DNA of 64,000 bases from Methyloversatilis sp. (lineage in GTDB: Bacteria; Pseudomonadota; Gammaproteobacteria; Burkholderiales; Rhodocyclaceae): positions 62,001 through 126,000 of the forward strand of contig NZ_JAUYRO010000041.1 in NCBI RefSeq assembly GCF_030696805.1, read 5' to 3'. A program made the position numbers and the translations under genes. This document shows positions 42,040 through 50,729 of this stretch, piece by piece (within the stretch, counting starts at the first letter, position 1; every line of letters starts with the position of its first letter). A model generated the notes under the pieces. The model saw only the letters and a program-made list of their open reading frames with translations. It made no database searches and had not been told where the DNA came from.

Positions 42040-44232
42040 CTATTGTGCCGCACGCCCGAGCGCTTCCTGGGCGTAGCGCAGATAGGTGACTGCAAATTCG
42101 GTGTGGCCATGCGCATGCTCGACCTCGGCCAGGCAGGCCAGGGCCACCGGGTCCTGGGGCACCGCGGCGAGCACCTGCTCGGCCAGCCGCGTCACCTCTG
42201 CCCAGGAGCCTTGACCGATGTTTCCGTGCTTGCCCGGAGCTTGCGTGCGGGCCGTCTCCAGCAGCGTTTGCAGGCGCTGCTGGGCTTCGGGCAGGGGCAC
42301 GCGCTCGCCGGGAGCCAGGCCGACGCCGGGAACGAGCGGTGTACTCCATTCGGCAGGCAGGTCGGGCAGCCAGCTTTCGATCAGATGGCTCTGGGCTTCG
42401 GGATCGCCAGGGTGCTGCCCCTGGGCCAGCCACTGCAGCCACATGAGGCGCAGCCCCTCACCGAAGTGGTGGTTGAACAGATCCTCGCGCATCAGGACCG
42501 AGCGCTCGACTTCCTGGCGCAAGCCCAGGCGCAGGGCGTTGAGTTGCGTCACGTCGGCCGCGAGCCGGGCGGCGATGCGTACGTAGTCCTGAGCATTCTG
42601 AGCGAGCCATTCGCTGCGTCCCAGGTAGGTGAGGATGCCGGTGCTGAGCCTGCTTTTGAAGCTGTCGCCTTCCATGGACACGAGGGGCACGCCCATCCAC
42701 AGCAAGTCGAAGGTGGTGGTTCCGCCGGTCAGTGGGAAGGGGTCAAGCGCGATGTCGATGCGGTGGTAGGTCAGGTACTGGTTGCTGACGTCCAGCGGCA
42801 CCAGGTCCAGTTGCGCCACGTCCATCCCCAGCCGGGCGCAGCGCTCCCGGTAGCTGGCGGTAAAAGCCGGCTTGTCGAAATTCTTGCCCTCGATGAGCAG
42901 GCGCGATCCTGGCACGGTATGCAGCAGTTGTCCCCAGAGCGCGAGCACCTCGTCGGTCAGCTTGCCCAGGTTGTTGCAGGAGCCGAAGGTGACATGACCG
43001 CTTTGCAGCGCAGGTGTCGGACGGACCTGGTAGAGCGGCTGGTAGCGCCATAGCGGCTGGCGGCTCATAGGCCGGTAGCTGCAGAACAGGGTGGGCAGCC
43101 GGTACAGCCGTTCGCTGTACTGGTCGTCGGCATCGGGCGGATCCGTCACCTCGTCCGTGAATTTGTAGTCCATGGCCGACAGGCCCGAGGTGGCCGGATA
43201 CCCCAGCCACGAAACTTGCACCGGGGCGGCCCGGTGTGCCATGGCCAGTAGGGCGTTGTGGCCGGTATGGCCCGCCAGATCGATCAGGATGTCGATGCCC
43301 TGGGCCCTGATGGCGTGGGCTTGTGCGGTGGCATTCATGCCGTCGAGCGGTACGAAATGATCGGCATGGCAGCGCACGCGTTCGGTGACCGCATCGACCT
43401 GTGGATACAGGTAGAAAGCCCACACCTCGAACTGACGCCGGTCCAGCTGCGCCAGCAGGCCCTCGACGAAATACATGACCGAATGGGTGCGGAAGTCCGG
43501 AGAAAGGAAACCGACTTTCAGACGTCGCCAGGGGCCGTGGCGCTGGGACGCGAAATCCGGCCACTGCGGCTTGAGCACGGGTTCGAACACCGCGGCATAT
43601 TCGCGCGCAGCGCGCGTCAGCTGCTGGGCGTCGGCGTCCGGGTCCGCCAGCATGAACAACAGCCGATTGGCATGGTTGGCAGGCTCGAGCGGGTTGAGCG
43701 CGATGGCTTCCTCGGAGTCACGAACCGCTTCACGGATCTGGCCGAGTTCGCGCCTGTGGATGGCCCGCTGGTTCAGGGCGGCGACACGCTCGGTTGGATT
43801 CTTCGCCGAGCCGACAGCCTTTTCTGCTGCCTCCAGGCCTTTTTCGTGTTGCCGCGTGTCATACCAGCATTGCGCGAGCTTGACCCAGGCCATCGCGTGA
43901 TCGCCGCGCAGGACGGAGACTCTTTCCAGGAGCGGAGAAGCTTCGTCGTTGCGAAGATTCTCCAGCAGCACATTGGCGTAGTTGATCAGCAGTTCGGCGT
44001 CGTCGGGCCACAGCGCCGCCCCCTGCTTGTAGGCGGTGAGGGCGTCTTCCGTGCGGCGCTGCTTGTGCAGGGAGAAACCGAGCATCCGGTGGGCGCGCAG
44101 GTGCCGGGCGTTCTTGCGCAGCGCCTGCCGGCAAAGCTTTTCCAGCAGTGGCCAGTCGTGCGCCAGCAGGGCGGACTGGAGCTTCGCGTCGATGGCGTCC
44201 GGCGCGGCAGAGTAGGAGCGCGCGGCCTTCAC
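42040..44232 (-). CDS. TPR-containing O-GlcNAc transferase-like (SPINDLY/OGT, GT41) protein, likely flagellin glycosyltransferase
   Basis: 730 residues. N-terminal tetratricopeptide repeats (about 1-200), then the GT-B catalytic region: KVGFLSPDFRTHSVMYFVEGLL, DLAGHTGHNALLAMAHRAAPVQVSWLGYPATSG, FGSCNNLGKLTDEVLALW, LDPFPLTGGTTTFDLLWMGVPLV. A C-terminal ~100-residue extension returns to TPR-like helices. GTG start only 3 nt after the flagellin stop, so it is co-transcribed and probably coupled. Predicted to transfer sugar to Ser/Thr of flagellin. Confidence 0.92.
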   Translation of the reverse strand: MKAARSYSAAPDAIDAKLQSALLAHDWPLLEKLCRQALRKNARHLRAHRMLGFSLHKQRRTEDALTAYKQGAALWPDDAELLINYANVLLENLRNDEASPLLERVSVLRGDHAMAWVKLAQCWYDTRQHEKGLEAAEKAVGSAKNPTERVAALNQRAIHRRELGQIREAVRDSEEAIALNPLEPANHANRLLFMLADPDADAQQLTRAAREYAAVFEPVLKPQWPDFASQRHGPWRRLKVGFLSPDFRTHSVMYFVEGLLAQLDRRQFEVWAFYLYPQVDAVTERVRCHADHFVPLDGMNATAQAHAIRAQGIDILIDLAGHTGHNALLAMAHRAAPVQVSWLGYPATSGLSAMDYKFTDEVTDPPDADDQYSERLYRLPTLFCSYRPMSRQPLWRYQPLYQVRPTPALQSGHVTFGSCNNLGKLTDEVLALWGQLLHTVPGSRLLIEGKNFDKPAFTASYRERCARLGMDVAQLDLVPLDVSNQYLTYHRIDIALDPFPLTGGTTTFDLLWMGVPLVSMEGDSFKSRLSTGILTYLGRSEWLAQNAQDYVRIAARLAADVTQLNALRLGLRQEVERSVLMREDLFNHHFGEGLRLMWLQWLAQGQHPGDPEAQSHLIESWLPDLPAEWSTPLVPGVGLAPGERVPLPEAQQRLQTLLETARTQAPGKHGNIGQGSWAEVTRLAEQVLAAVPQDPVALACLAEVEHAHGHTEFAVTYLRYAQEALGRAAQ

Positions 44233-44235
44233 GGA

Positions 44236-45741
44236 TTACTGACGCAGCAGGGCCAGTACTCCCTGAGGGATCTGGTTGGCCTGGGCCACCATGGCGGTGC
44301 CGGCCTGCTGCAGGATCTGGGCACGCGACAAGGCTGCGGTTTCGGCCGCGAAGTCGGCGTCCATGATGCGGCTGCGGGAGGCAGACAGGTTTTCCGAGGT
44401 GATCTGCAGGGCCGAAATCGCGGTCTCGAAGCGGGATTGCAGGGCGCCGAGCTTGGCGCGCTCGCCGCTGAGGAAGGACAGGGCCGAGTCTACCGTCTTC
44501 AGTGCGTCGTTGGCCTTGATGACGGTCGTCACGTCCAGCGCCGAGACTTTCTTGAGCGTCGAGTTGGCATCGGCCACGGTCGAAGTCGCGCTGCTGGTGT
44601 TGGCGTTCAGGCCAAAGGACTTGTCCGAATCCAGGGTCACGTAGCCGCTGGCAATGCCGCTGGCCACCGAGCCGTTGGTGGCGCCGCCGGTCAGGGTGAC
44701 CGCGGAGCCGACGGAAGCCGGGCTGCCGGTCGCTACAGCGGGCGCAAACTTGGTCATGACGATGTTGCCCGCCATGGAGCCGTCGACGGCTTCAGCCACG
44801 ACGATGTCGTTGCCGGTGCCGCTGGTCAGCATGATGCCGGTGCCGGCTGTGTTCAGGCTGGCGATCACCCCGGTCTTGGACGATTTCTCGTTGATGGCCG
44901 AGATCGCGTTGGACAGGCCGTCGGCCCCCGTGATGGCAGCGATCGAGAAGGAAATTGTCTCGGCCGTTGTATTGTCAGAGGTCAGGTTGATGGCATACGA
45001 ACCTGCGGCAGTGAAGGTCAGTTCGGTCTCGGTGCGGGCCGAGGCGGCGACGCCGGTGTTGGCTGTCTGCAGGTTGATGGTGTCGGCGGTGGCCTTGGCT
45101 GTGCCGTTGGCTGCCAGGGTCACGGTGGCGCTGCCCAGCGCGCCGTTGACGGCCAGGGTGTCGATGGTTGCGCCATTGGTGCCCCAGGCGCCGGTGGCAG
45201 CGGTCGGGCCGTTGGCCACCACCTGGTTGTTGCCGTACTGTGTGGTGCGCAGGTTGGCCGTGGCCGCCACGATGGTCTGGCCGGAATTGGCGCCGACCTG
45301 GAACTGGGCGGTGCCGAAGGTGCCATCCAGGATCTTCTGGCCGTTGAATTCGGTGGTCTGGGCAATCCGGTCGAGTTCAGCGACCAGCTGGCCGACTTCC
45401 TGGTTCAGGGCCTGGCGGTCCGAGGCGCTGTTGGAGGCGTTGGCCGACTGCACGGCCAGTTCACGCACGCGCTGCAGGATACTGCCCGCCGAGCCCAGCG
45501 CACCTTCAGCCACCTGGGCCAGGGAGATCCCGTCGTTGGCGTTACGCGCCGCCTGGTTCAGGCCGCGGATCTGGCTGGTGAAGCGCTCCGAAATCGCCAG
45601 ACCGGCGGCATCGTCCTTGGCGCTGTTGATGCGCAGACCCGAGGACAGGCGCTGGATCGCTGTACTGAGCGAGCCCTGGCTGACACTCTGATTGCGCTGA
45701 GCGGTGAGCGAATTGATATTGGTATTGATAACGGCAGCCAT
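44236..45741 (-). CDS. fliC: Flagellin (copy 1)
   Basis: 501 residues. Conserved ends: [20 protein letters not shown]...[19 protein letters not shown] and [16 protein letters not shown]...[24 protein letters not shown]. Ser/Thr-rich variable centre, the surface where O-glycans attach. ACTGAAGGAGTGTTTCA precedes the ATG. It heads a minus-strand operon with the OGT-like and sugar-modifying genes. No clear sigma-28 promoter faces it. Its 5' end is a long inverted repeat of copy 2. Confidence 0.97.
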   Translation of the reverse strand: MAAVINTNINSLTAQRNQSVSQGSLSTAIQRLSSGLRINSAKDDAAGLAISERFTSQIRGLNQAARNANDGISLAQVAEGALGSAGSILQRVRELAVQSANASNSASDRQALNQEVGQLVAELDRIAQTTEFNGQKILDGTFGTAQFQVGANSGQTIVAATANLRTTQYGNNQVVANGPTAATGAWGTNGATIDTLAVNGALGSATVTLAANGTAKATADTINLQTANTGVAASARTETELTFTAAGSYAINLTSDNTTAETISFSIAAITGADGLSNAISAINEKSSKTGVIASLNTAGTGIMLTSGTGNDIVVAEAVDGSMAGNIVMTKFAPAVATGSPASVGSAVTLTGGATNGSVASGIASGYVTLDSDKSFGLNANTSSATSTVADANSTLKKVSALDVTTVIKANDALKTVDSALSFLSGERAKLGALQSRFETAISALQITSENLSASRSRIMDADFAAETAALSRAQILQQAGTAMVAQANQIPQGVLALLRQ

Positions 45742-45900
45742 TGAAACACTCCTTCAGTTCAGGGTTGTGGCCCCAAAAGTGGCCGGTTCGCGCCATGAAA
45801 GATGGGACATGGCAAAACGATGGATTGATTGTGGGCGGCGCGTTTCGGGCTGGTGCCCCGATAAAAAGGGGGAAAACGGGCCAGCTTTTGCATTTAGTCC

Positions 45901-45927
45901 TCAAGTTCAGCCGAAAAGCGCCGAAAT
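45901..45927 (+). promoter_or_regulatory. Sigma-28 promoter P1 towards flagellin copy 2
   Basis: TCAAGTTC, 11-nt spacer, GCCGAAAT. The -35 equals that of the fliD promoter; the -10 has two mismatches. It would give a leader of over 230 nt. Confidence 0.55.
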
Positions 45928-46017
45928 GGAGGTGTACCCAGCTGTTGCCGGAGTTTGTTTCCTTTCCCAAGAGAACGAATGGGGGGATAAGGTGGCGTAA
46001 TTCGGTGAATCAGCCCT

Positions 46018-46044
46018 TAAGTTTTGTTCTAGCCGGGCCGAAAA
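46018..46044 (+). promoter_or_regulatory. Sigma-28 promoter P2 towards flagellin copy 2
   Basis: TAAGTTTT, 11-nt spacer, GCCGAAAA (seven of eight in the -10). Probably the main promoter, with a leader of about 125 nt containing two hairpins. Confidence 0.65.
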
Positions 46045-46073
46045 CAGATTCAACGGTCCTTCCGGGGCCCGCC

Positions 46074-46129
46074 ATTCACCGCGACAGTGATGTCGCACTG
46101 GTGAATCAAGTCGCCAGCATCGTCTGGCG
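46074..46129 (+). promoter_or_regulatory. Hairpins in the flagellin copy 2 leader
   Basis: First hairpin: ATTCACC-GCGAC, loop AGTGAT, GTCGC-ACT-GGTGAAT (46074-46106), a two-tier stem with a 3-nt bulge. Second: CGCCAG-CATCGT-CTGGCG (46112-46129). They lie in the predicted 5' untranslated region and may control mRNA stability or translation. Confidence 0.6.
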
Positions 46130-46174
46130 TCCTGGCTGGCGGTAACGCCATCTGTTTGTCACAGGAGATTTGCA

Positions 46175-47665
46175 ATGGCATCCATCATCAACACCAACAT
46201 CAACTCGCTGACCGCGCAGCGTAACCAGGGCCTGAGCCAGGCATCGCTGAGTTCTGCGATCCAGCGCCTGTCCTCGGGTCTGCGCATCAACAGCGCACGT
46301 GACGACGCCGCCGGTCTGGCGATTTCGGAGCGTTTCACCAGCCAGATCCGCGGCCTGAACCAGGCCGTGCGTAACGCCAACGACGGCGTGTCGCTGGCGC
46401 AGACGGCTGAAGGCGCGCTCAAGGCCTCCAGCGACATCCTGCAGCGCGTGCGTGAACTGGCCGTGCAGTCGGCCAACGCCTCCAACAGCGCCTCGGACCG
46501 TCAGGCCCTGAACCAGGAAGTGACCCAGCTGGTCGCCGAACTGGACCGCATCTCGCAGACCACCGAATTCAACGGCCAGAAGCTGTTGGACGGCACCTTC
46601 GGCACCGCCCAGTTCCAGGTCGGCGCCAATGCGGGTCAGACCATCGTGGCGACGACGGCCAACCTGCGCACCACCCAGTACGGCAACAACCGGGTGACGA
46701 CCACCGGCCCGGGCATTCAGGCTGCCGCGGCCATGCCATTCGCCAACAACGGCGTGCTGGCGGGAGACACGGTCGCGATCAATGGCAGCGTGGGGAGCGC
46801 CAATATCACCTACGCCATCAATGCCCAGGCGAAAGAGATTGCCGACGCGATCAATCAAGTCGCCGATAGCACGGGTGTCCGGGCGACCGCACGAACCGAA
46901 ATGGGAATGACCTTTGCGGCGCCGGGCTCCTACACCCTGGAGCTCACTTCAAGCAATACCACCCTGGAAACGGTGAGCTTTTCCCTGTCTGGAACCCAGG
47001 GGGCGGATGGGTTGGCAGCAGCCCTTGCCGCCATCAATGATCGCACCAGCAAAACGGGCATCACGGCCACGCTGGATGCTGCCGGGTCTGGCCTCATGCT
47101 GAGCAACACGACCGGCAACAACATCATGATCGGCGAAGCCGTCACCAATGCCGGCAACGTGACGATGCAGAAGTACGCGCGTGACAGCAGCCAGGCACTG
47201 GTCGCGGTCGGTGGAAGTGTGACCATGCTCACGCCCAATGCGGGCAACTTCAACTACGTCACGAGTGGCTACCTGGCGCTGGACTCCGACAAGTCTTTTG
47301 GGGTGGATGCCAATGGCGGAACTGCCATGGTGGATGCGAGCTCCACCCTGCGCAAAGTTTCGGATCTGGATGTGCTGTCCGTTCTGAAGGCGTCGGATGC
47401 CTTGCAGACGGTGGACTCGGCGCTGTCCTTCATCAGCGGTGAGCGCGCCAAGCTGGGCGCCTTGCAGTCGCGCTTCGACACGGCTATCTCCAACCTGCAG
47501 GTGACGTCCGAGAACCTGTCGGCCTCGCGCAGCCGGATTCTGGACGCCGACTTCGCACAGGAAACCGCCTCGCTGTCGCGTGCCCAGATCCTGCAGCAGG
47601 CTGCGACCGCGATGGTGGCCCAGGCCAACCAGCTGCCCCAGGGCGTGCTGGCTCTGCTGCGGTAA
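46175..47665 (+). CDS. fliC: Flagellin (copy 2)
   Basis: 496 residues. N-terminus [20 protein letters not shown] and C-terminus [25 protein letters not shown] closely match copy 1. The central ~170-400 region differs, so the two filaments would differ at the surface. CACAGGAGATTTGCA precedes the ATG. Two sigma-28-type promoters point at it and a strong terminator follows, so it is a single-gene unit. Confidence 0.97.
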   Translation: MASIINTNINSLTAQRNQGLSQASLSSAIQRLSSGLRINSARDDAAGLAISERFTSQIRGLNQAVRNANDGVSLAQTAEGALKASSDILQRVRELAVQSANASNSASDRQALNQEVTQLVAELDRISQTTEFNGQKLLDGTFGTAQFQVGANAGQTIVATTANLRTTQYGNNRVTTTGPGIQAAAAMPFANNGVLAGDTVAINGSVGSANITYAINAQAKEIADAINQVADSTGVRATARTEMGMTFAAPGSYTLELTSSNTTLETVSFSLSGTQGADGLAAALAAINDRTSKTGITATLDAAGSGLMLSNTTGNNIMIGEAVTNAGNVTMQKYARDSSQALVAVGGSVTMLTPNAGNFNYVTSGYLALDSDKSFGVDANGGTAMVDASSTLRKVSDLDVLSVLKASDALQTVDSALSFISGERAKLGALQSRFDTAISNLQVTSENLSASRSRILDADFAQETASLSRAQILQQAATAMVAQANQLPQGVLALLR

Positions 47666-47684
47666 GCCCCAGGGTCGCTGAATG

Positions 47685-47722
47685 ACAGCCTGGCGCGGGT
47701 GACCGCGCCAGGCTGTTTTTTT
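47685..47722 (+). terminator. Terminator of flagellin copy 2
   Basis: A 13-bp perfect stem ACAGCCTGGCGCG / CGCGCCAGGCTGT with a 6-nt loop, followed by seven T. Unusually strong. Confidence 0.95.
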
Positions 47723-47748
47723 ATTCAGCCGCCGCTGCGTGAACGGAC

Positions 47749-47775
47749 TCAAGTTCAACGGGAATCCGCCGATAA
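47749..47775 (+). promoter_or_regulatory. Sigma-28 promoter of fliD
   Basis: TCAAGTTC, 11-nt spacer, GCCGATAA (perfect -10), about 110 nt before fliD. Confidence 0.85.
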
Positions 47776-47888
47776 CCGAGAGAGGTGGAAATATGGTCTT
47801 TTCTCGCCCCAAATCAAAGTGACAGATTCGGGGACGAGGCAGATAATTCTGCAAGGAATGCCGGCACCGTGCCGGCCAGGAGTTCGTC

Positions 47889-49307
47889 ATGGCCACGATG
47901 TCATCGCCGGGTATCGGCAGCAATCTGGATGTCAAGAGCATCGTCTCGCAGCTGGTGGCGCTGGAGAAGAAGCCGCTGGAGAAGCTGCAACTGGCAGCGG
48001 CCACCGTGCAGACCAAGATCTCGGTGTTCGGCCAGGTCAAGTCACTGGTGTCTTCGCTGAACGATGCCGTCAGCAAGCTCAGCAGCGTGACGGGCTGGAA
48101 TGCGGTCAGCGCCAGCACCTCCGACAGTGCCTATGTCGGCGTCAGCGCCATCGGGGGCACACAGCCCACATCCTTCAACGTGGAAGTGCAGAGTCTGGCC
48201 AAGGTGCAGACGAGCTATACCGCGCCCCTTCTGCCAGTGGGCGGGGCGATCGGGGCCGGCACCCTGAGGCTTGAGATTGGCAAATGGACCGGAGCCCCCA
48301 CCCCGAACTTGTTTACGGCCGGCAGCGGCACGCCTGTGGACATTACCATTAGCGCCTCCGATACGGTGTCCGACGTGGCCAGTAAGATCAACGGCGCCAA
48401 TGCCGGCGTCACCGCCACGGTGCTGAACGATGCTTCGGGTGAGCGCTTGCTGTTGCGCGGCAAGAATACCGGTGAGGATGCGGGCTTCCAGCTCAGCGTC
48501 ACCAGCGATGCCGACACGGACCCGGCTGACGCGCTCGGTCTCTCGCGCCTGGTGAATGGACGTACGATCGACCAGTTTTCGGCGAATGCGGCGGCCACCA
48601 TCAACGGGATCCCGGTGACCTCGACCACCAACACCTTTGCGGACAAGGTGTCCGGCGTCACCTTCACCGCCGTGAAGCAAACGACCGCTCCCGTGACGAT
48701 CACCATCGCCAAGGACACCTCGGCGGTCCAGAAGAACATCGAGGCCTTCGTCAAGGCCTACAACGAGATCAACGGGGTGCTCAATGAGGCCACCAAGTAC
48801 GATCCCGCCACCAAGACCGGCGGCCTGCTGCAGGGCGACGCCACGGCGCTGTCCCTGCAGAGCGCCTTGCGCGCTGCAGGCCAGTCCTTGAGCACCGGCT
48901 CCAGCGTTTACGGCCGCCTGAGCGATGTGGGCATCAGCGTGCAGCGCGGCGGCAACCTGGAGATCAACAGCAGCAAGCTGTCTGCGGCGATGGAGAAGAT
49001 GGATGAGCTCAAGACGCTGTTCAGCAACGCGACGGCAGGCAACGCCGAGGGAATCGCCGTCCGTTTCAAGGGCCTCACCAAGACGCTGCTGGCCAGCGAC
49101 GGCTTCTTCCAGAGCAAGGATGCAACGCTCAAACGTTCCCTGGACAGCAACGCCAAAGACCAGGTCCGGGTGAACGAGAAGGCCAGCCGAGTGGAGGCCG
49201 CCCTGAATCGGCGCTACAGTGCGCTGGATGTGCAGCTCACCAGCCTGAATTCGCTGAATTCCTACCTGACGCAGCAAATAACCCAGTGGAACAAGACCAC
49301 TTCCTGA
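47889..49307 (+). CDS. fliD: Flagellar filament cap protein FliD
   Basis: 472 residues. PGIGSNLDVKSIVSQLVALEKKPLEKLQ at the N-terminus and YSALDVQLTSLNSLNSYLTQQITQWNKTT at the C-terminus are the coiled-coil ends of HAP2; the D2/D3 region carries VDITISASDTVSDVASKINGANAGV. It caps the filament and folds flagellin; FliT is its chaperone. Confidence 0.97.
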   Translation: MATMSSPGIGSNLDVKSIVSQLVALEKKPLEKLQLAAATVQTKISVFGQVKSLVSSLNDAVSKLSSVTGWNAVSASTSDSAYVGVSAIGGTQPTSFNVEVQSLAKVQTSYTAPLLPVGGAIGAGTLRLEIGKWTGAPTPNLFTAGSGTPVDITISASDTVSDVASKINGANAGVTATVLNDASGERLLLRGKNTGEDAGFQLSVTSDADTDPADALGLSRLVNGRTIDQFSANAAATINGIPVTSTTNTFADKVSGVTFTAVKQTTAPVTITIAKDTSAVQKNIEAFVKAYNEINGVLNEATKYDPATKTGGLLQGDATALSLQSALRAAGQSLSTGSSVYGRLSDVGISVQRGGNLEINSSKLSAAMEKMDELKTLFSNATAGNAEGIAVRFKGLTKTLLASDGFFQSKDATLKRSLDSNAKDQVRVNEKASRVEAALNRRYSALDVQLTSLNSLNSYLTQQITQWNKTTS

Positions 49308-49319
49308 GTTAGAGCGCCT

Positions 49320-49346
49320 TCATTTCCCCAGCGGATCAGCCGATAA
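49320..49346 (+). promoter_or_regulatory. Sigma-28 promoter of fliS-fliT
   Basis: TCATTTCC, 11-nt spacer, perfect GCCGATAA, 40 nt before fliS. The -35 is weak. Confidence 0.65.
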
Positions 49347-49385
49347 ATAGACAGTACCCCAAGCTGCACCAGAGGACCCAAAAGC

Positions 49386-49820
49386 ATGTTTCGCACCGCA
49401 AGCCCCCGCCCGGCCGATGCCTACCGGCGCATCAACGTCGAGACCAGCATGCACACGATCGATCAGTACCAGATCGTCAGCCTGCTGTTTGACGGCATGC
49501 TGCAGTCGCTGGCGGCGGCACGTGGCGCGCTGGCCCGTGGTGACGTGCCTGGCAAGTGCGAGGCCATCGCGCGCGCCCTGCGCATCCTGGAGGAAGGGTT
49601 GAGCACCGGGCTGGACCGCGTCGATGGCGGTGAGCTGGCCGAGAACCTTGCGGCTCTGTACGACTACTGCACGCGCCGCCTGATCCTGGCCAATGCCCAG
49701 AACGACGATGCCATCCTGCAGGAGATCCAGCGTCTGATCGAAACGGTGGCCCAGGGGTGGAAGGGCATGAAGCAAGGCGCCACGGCCGAGCCGGCGGCTG
49801 CTGTGAGTGCGGGAGCCTGA
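49386..49820 (+). CDS. fliS: Flagellin export chaperone FliS
   Basis: 144 residues. The conserved block DAYRRINVETSMHTIDQYQIVSLLFDGMLQSLAAARGAL and LAALYDYCTRRLILAN mark FliS, a four-helix chaperone binding the flagellin C-terminus. An Ala-rich tail follows. Confidence 0.96.
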   Translation: MFRTASPRPADAYRRINVETSMHTIDQYQIVSLLFDGMLQSLAAARGALARGDVPGKCEAIARALRILEEGLSTGLDRVDGGELAENLAALYDYCTRRLILANAQNDDAILQEIQRLIETVAQGWKGMKQGATAEPAAAVSAGA

Positions 49821-49823
49821 GCC

Positions 49824-50126
49824 ATGCCACAGATGCTGATCGACTACTACAAGGCCATCGAGGACAGCAGCGCCAAGATGCTGGAGGCGGCCCGGGTCAA
49901 GGACCTGGAGTCCGTGATGCGTTACGAAGGCGTGTGCGCTGTGCTGATCGAACAGCTGCGCTACCGCTCTCGCGAGGAGGAGTTGCGCCCCGAGGAGCGC
50001 AGCGAGAAAGCGCGCATCATGCAGCGCATCCTGCGCAATGACGCCGAGATCCGCAACCTGACCGAACCCTGGCTCACCCATCTGGAAGAAGTCATGGACG
50101 GCAGCGGCAAGCGCGTGCTGCATTGA
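49824..50126 (+). CDS. fliT: FliT-like flagellar chaperone
   Basis: 100 residues, helical (IDYYKAIEDSSAKMLEAARVKDLESVMRYEGVCAVLIEQLR; IMQRILRNDAEIRNLTEPWLTHLEEVM). Size, helix pattern and position 3 nt after fliS match FliT, the FliD chaperone that can also inhibit FlhDC. Sequence similarity in this family is low. Confidence 0.83.
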   Translation: MPQMLIDYYKAIEDSSAKMLEAARVKDLESVMRYEGVCAVLIEQLRYRSREEELRPEERSEKARIMQRILRNDAEIRNLTEPWLTHLEEVMDGSGKRVLH

Positions 50127-50138
50127 CAGAGGCAGGGG

Positions 50139-50266
50139 CGGTATAGCCGTAGCGAGCGAGCCGAGTGCAAGGCGGCCGGAGCACAGCCACCGGAACGTAC
50201 TTCCTGTACGTGAGGATGGCGCGCACCGCCCAACGCCGCAATCGGCTTGCGCAGTAGGCTACACCT
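50139..50266. repeat. Long imperfect inverted repeat (MITE-like) between fliT and fliE
   Basis: Terminal arms GGTATAGCC... and ...GGCTACACC are near-complementary, sub-terminal arms GCGAGCCGAGTGCAAGGCGG and CCGCAATCGGCTTGCGC pair, and the centre is a perfect ACGTAC-TTCCT-GTACGT stem. The right arm includes the last codons and stop of fliE. No coding capacity. It resembles extragenic repeats of Comamonadaceae, from memory and not verified. Confidence 0.7.
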
Positions 50267-50558
50267 GCATGTTCATGATGTCTGAATAGGCCTGGACCAT
50301 GCGGTTACGCACGTGCAGCGTGGCCTGAAAGCCGATCTGGGCCTTCTGGATGGCCACCATGGTCTCTTCCAGACTGACCTTGGGGTTTTCCATCTGCACC
50401 TGTTTCTGCAAGGTGCTGGCAAAGTTCTGGGCCTCGCTGACCGACTGCAGGGCGGCCTTGAATTCGCCAGGGAAACCCTGGCCGGCGACGCTTGGCTTGG
50501 CGGCCATGCCCGGCCGAACCGTGACCGGCATCGTGGTGGGTGTGAGTCGCAGATCCAT
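50259..50558 (-). CDS. fliE: MS-ring/rod adaptor FliE
   Basis: 99 residues. The C-terminal two thirds (FKAALQSVSEAQNFASTLQKQVQMENPKVSLEETMVAIQKAQIGFQATLHVRNRMVQAYSDIMNMQV) is the FliE family block. Joins the MS ring to the rod. Transcribed opposite to fliF across 171 bp; its stop codon lies inside the repeat element. Confidence 0.96.
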   Translation of the reverse strand: MDLRLTPTTMPVTVRPGMAAKPSVAGQGFPGEFKAALQSVSEAQNFASTLQKQVQMENPKVSLEETMVAIQKAQIGFQATLHVRNRMVQAYSDIMNMQV

Positions 50559-50651
50559 AAGTCAGCCCCGTGGGTAGGTGTGGGAACTGATGCTAGCGGT
50601 CACTGTGCGAATCTTTAGCCTGAAAAGGCAGGGAAACCCGGCTCTTTTCCC

Positions 50652-50659
50652 CCTATAGT
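50652..50659 (+). promoter_or_regulatory. Candidate class II promoter -10 for fliF
   Basis: CCTATAGT, the same octamer found before flgA at almost the same distance from the start codon (about 70 nt). No strong -35, consistent with FlhDC activation. Confidence 0.4.
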
Positions 50660-50729
50660 TTTGGGACGCAGCCCGAATAATCCGTTGCACAGGCGCCGAG
50701 AACCGCGCCCCGATGTACCGGAACACACC

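Larger units (their letters stand above)
45742..46174. other. Divergent spacer between the two flagellin genes
   Basis: 433 bp, lower GC. It carries two rightward sigma-28-type promoters (45901-45927, 46018-46044), a hairpin leader for copy 2, and no recognisable leftward promoter. It lies between inverted, nearly identical flagellin 5' ends. Confidence 0.7.

Noticed and set aside
45843-45866. GCCCGAAA (minus) and CCCGATAA (plus) near the flagellin spacer as further sigma-28 promoters
   Set aside because: Neither has a matching -35 at the right distance; only weak T-rich sequence is found.
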